From positions 9,362,001 through 9,426,000 of the forward strand of contig NC_134434.1 of assembly GCF_030867145.1 (NCBI RefSeq): a stretch of DNA of 64,000 nucleotides, in the 5' to 3' direction. The notes beneath the pieces are model-generated. The model saw only the letters and a program-made list of their open reading frames with translations. It ran no database searches and was not told the origin of the DNA. This stretch comes from Opisthocomus hoazin. Lineage: Eukaryota > Chordata > Aves > Opisthocomiformes > Opisthocomidae. Below, piece by piece: positions 62,245 to 64,000 of this stretch; the stretch's first letter is position 1, and each line of letters opens with the position of its first letter. The position numbers and the translations under genes are program-made.

Positions 62245-64000
62245 AACTTCTTTGCCTTTGAAGTTTGTGCTGTTTGCTGCTGCCTGAAAGACACAGGGCC
62301 AAATCTGCCCCTGTACTAGCAGCAGTGGCTTCTTCGGGGTGACGCTCCTTATGACTGTGATCTGCCATCTCATTTCTGGCAGCAGTAATTCAAACTGTAG
62401 TGCTGAGTTGGTACAATCATCTAAGTTAAAGAATTTAAACTGTATGTGAATTCAAGGCAAGGACAGCCTAATACAGAATTTCATATTTACTGTCTTCAAA
62501 GAAGCTATAATAGACTTTGATGGGAAGCTCAAGAAAGAGATGGAGCAATCAGCTAGCATTGCAGATATGTTAGAGGGTTCTTGGGAGCCCCAGCCTGAAA
62601 CTTTTGCATGTTCTTGCTGGGCACTGTGGCCATCAATTGAGCCCAAATGGTTGTAAGATTTTGATGGCATTGTGCAGTTTGCACTGTCACAGCATTATTG
62701 GGACTGTGAGGACCGTGCATCTGAATCTATGGAATCCTTGTCACTAATTTCACAGGGATTGTACCCAAGTTCAAACACATATTTCATCATAGGAAAAGGA
62801 AAGCAGAAGGTATATGAGGCTTTACTGGCATAGCTGGGTTTAAAGCCTCATTTCATACTCCCAGTGTGTGGATGGGAGGAATAATACTGTGGCAGCATCT
62901 TGAATTTTAAGAAAGCTTCTTGTGTAGTCCTGCGAACACTGTCCGGTCTCAGCAGCCACTGCAATGCCTTGGTGCCTGTGTAAGGCCTGTGCAGGGAGAA
63001 ACGAGCTCCCGCTCCAAGCCCGAGCCCGCTGCCTGTTAGACTCTGCTTGGGCTGAGTTCCTGACTCCTGCCCTTTCATCACTCCGGGCCCAGCTGAAAGA
63101 GTACTTGCGAGCCACCAAATATAGAATGCACGCAGCCTATTTCACAACTGGAACTTGCAAATGCTGGAGTGGATTTCATGGACTGAAGCCCCCCAGGGAG
63201 AGAGCATTACAGTAAATAATGTTGGTGCATTTGTTTAATCCCTGGGGATTGTGGAACGTAGGATTAAAGTGGGCTAAGGGGATTTCCCCATTGACAGCTG
63301 CTCTTCTGTGCACAAACACACATACACAATTTTTTTATATGTTACTTGTTCAGCCCCAAAGAATTTAAACTGCATATGGCACTGTGCATAAGATGACCGT
63401 TGTTTCCACATCTGGTTACACATATCTGTCTCCCCCAGTAATTGTCTTTAATAGACACAATTGGGGATGAGGTAGTTGTACTAAGAAGAGACATAGCTCT
63501 GTATTTGAACAGGAAACCATTATTTCTGAGCTTAATCATAGCTTGTTAGTCCTGTGATTTTTCTCCTCTCCCTCATATACGCACAAGCACATATGCTTTA
63601 AATATGAAGGCCCCATTTATGGTGGGGCATTCATCTTGTATTGACAATTTGCCAGAGGTTCTTTGGACAGGCAGAACCTTGGCCAGTGAGCAGAGAACCA
63701 GACCATGTCTGAGCAGTGACTGGAGGCCGGAGCTCACTGGTGTTCTGTGGGTGCTCGGAGCAGAACAACCAGGTCGCAGTAAAGATCTCTGAAGCACTGC
63801 TTCAGTCTCTATAAATCCTTGATGGACTTGGCTGCTCGGTGTTCCTGCAGAGGTACACGGGGTCAGGCCAGCTCCTTGCAGTACATTGTATTTGCACATT
63901 TCAGAACTTTTAATCATAAACTTGCTATTCCTATTGTTCTGATTGAAAAAAAAAAAATCTGACTCTGGGTCTCCGGCATGGATTGGTATTTTCGGGTGAA
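62245..64000. other. Gene-free stretch to the window edge
   Basis: Unique sequence with no recognisable exon, RNA gene or repeat beyond a short A tract near 63946. The open frames on both strands have no family resemblance. Confidence 0.55.

Noticed and set aside
56521..64000. miR-193a or miR-365 hairpin expected from human synteny
   Set aside because: I searched by eye for AACTGGCCTACAAAG and TAATGCCCCTAAAAA on both strands and saw neither; they probably lie outside the window.

Overview
The window looks like avian nuclear DNA. It carries three 3'-anchored CR1 LINE fragments ending in the typical ATTCTGTG-type octamer repeats. Exons are small and widely spaced with GT/AG introns, and there are two CpG islands in otherwise CpG-poor sequence. 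I see no bacterial, phage or other compact gene organisation. Most long open frames are chance frames, especially inside the CpG islands.

The one protein-coding gene I can support is RAB11FIP4 (Rab11 family-interacting protein 4, arfophilin-2) on the + strand. Twelve exons between 30209 and 43770 splice into one uninterrupted frame of 522 codons plus a stop. Every junction has GT/AG ends and a matching phase. The protein contains the acidic central region, the long coiled coil and the C-terminal Rab11-binding domain. The N-terminal EF-hand region (about the first 115 residues of the roughly 637-residue human protein, from memory) was not found and probably lies left of the window. Bases 1 to about 18000 are therefore probably the large 5' intron of this gene or intergenic DNA.

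Region by region: 1-17398 has no gene, one unusual 51-bp inverted repeat pair (5880-5930 and 10998-11048) and a few AT-rich stretches that could be conserved noncoding elements. 17399-17839 is a CR1 fragment, followed by a TA/AG microsatellite. 18010-18560 is a CpG island with a full CRE, a GC box, a consensus splice donor and a perfect 23-bp GC-rich hairpin; it could be an alternative promoter for a short RAB11FIP4 isoform. 18561-30208 is intron-like and holds a second CR1. 30209-43770 holds the RAB11FIP4 exons, including a 36-nt in-frame microexon. 43771 to about 51650 is the probable long 3' UTR, with three candidate poly(A) signals and three Pumilio-type motifs. 55870-56950 is a second CpG island containing an intact tRNA-Thr(CGT) gene. 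56950-64000 has no gene I can support, apart from a third CR1 fragment.

As I recall, the human locus has the same order (RAB11FIP4, then tRNA-Thr-CGT, then miR-193a and miR-365b). I did not find either microRNA here, so they may lie just beyond the right edge. No exotic new system is evident. The best leads are the hairpin beside the candidate promoter, the 51-bp inverted duplication, the microexon with its AT-rich intron, and the isolated tRNA with its distant Pol III terminator.
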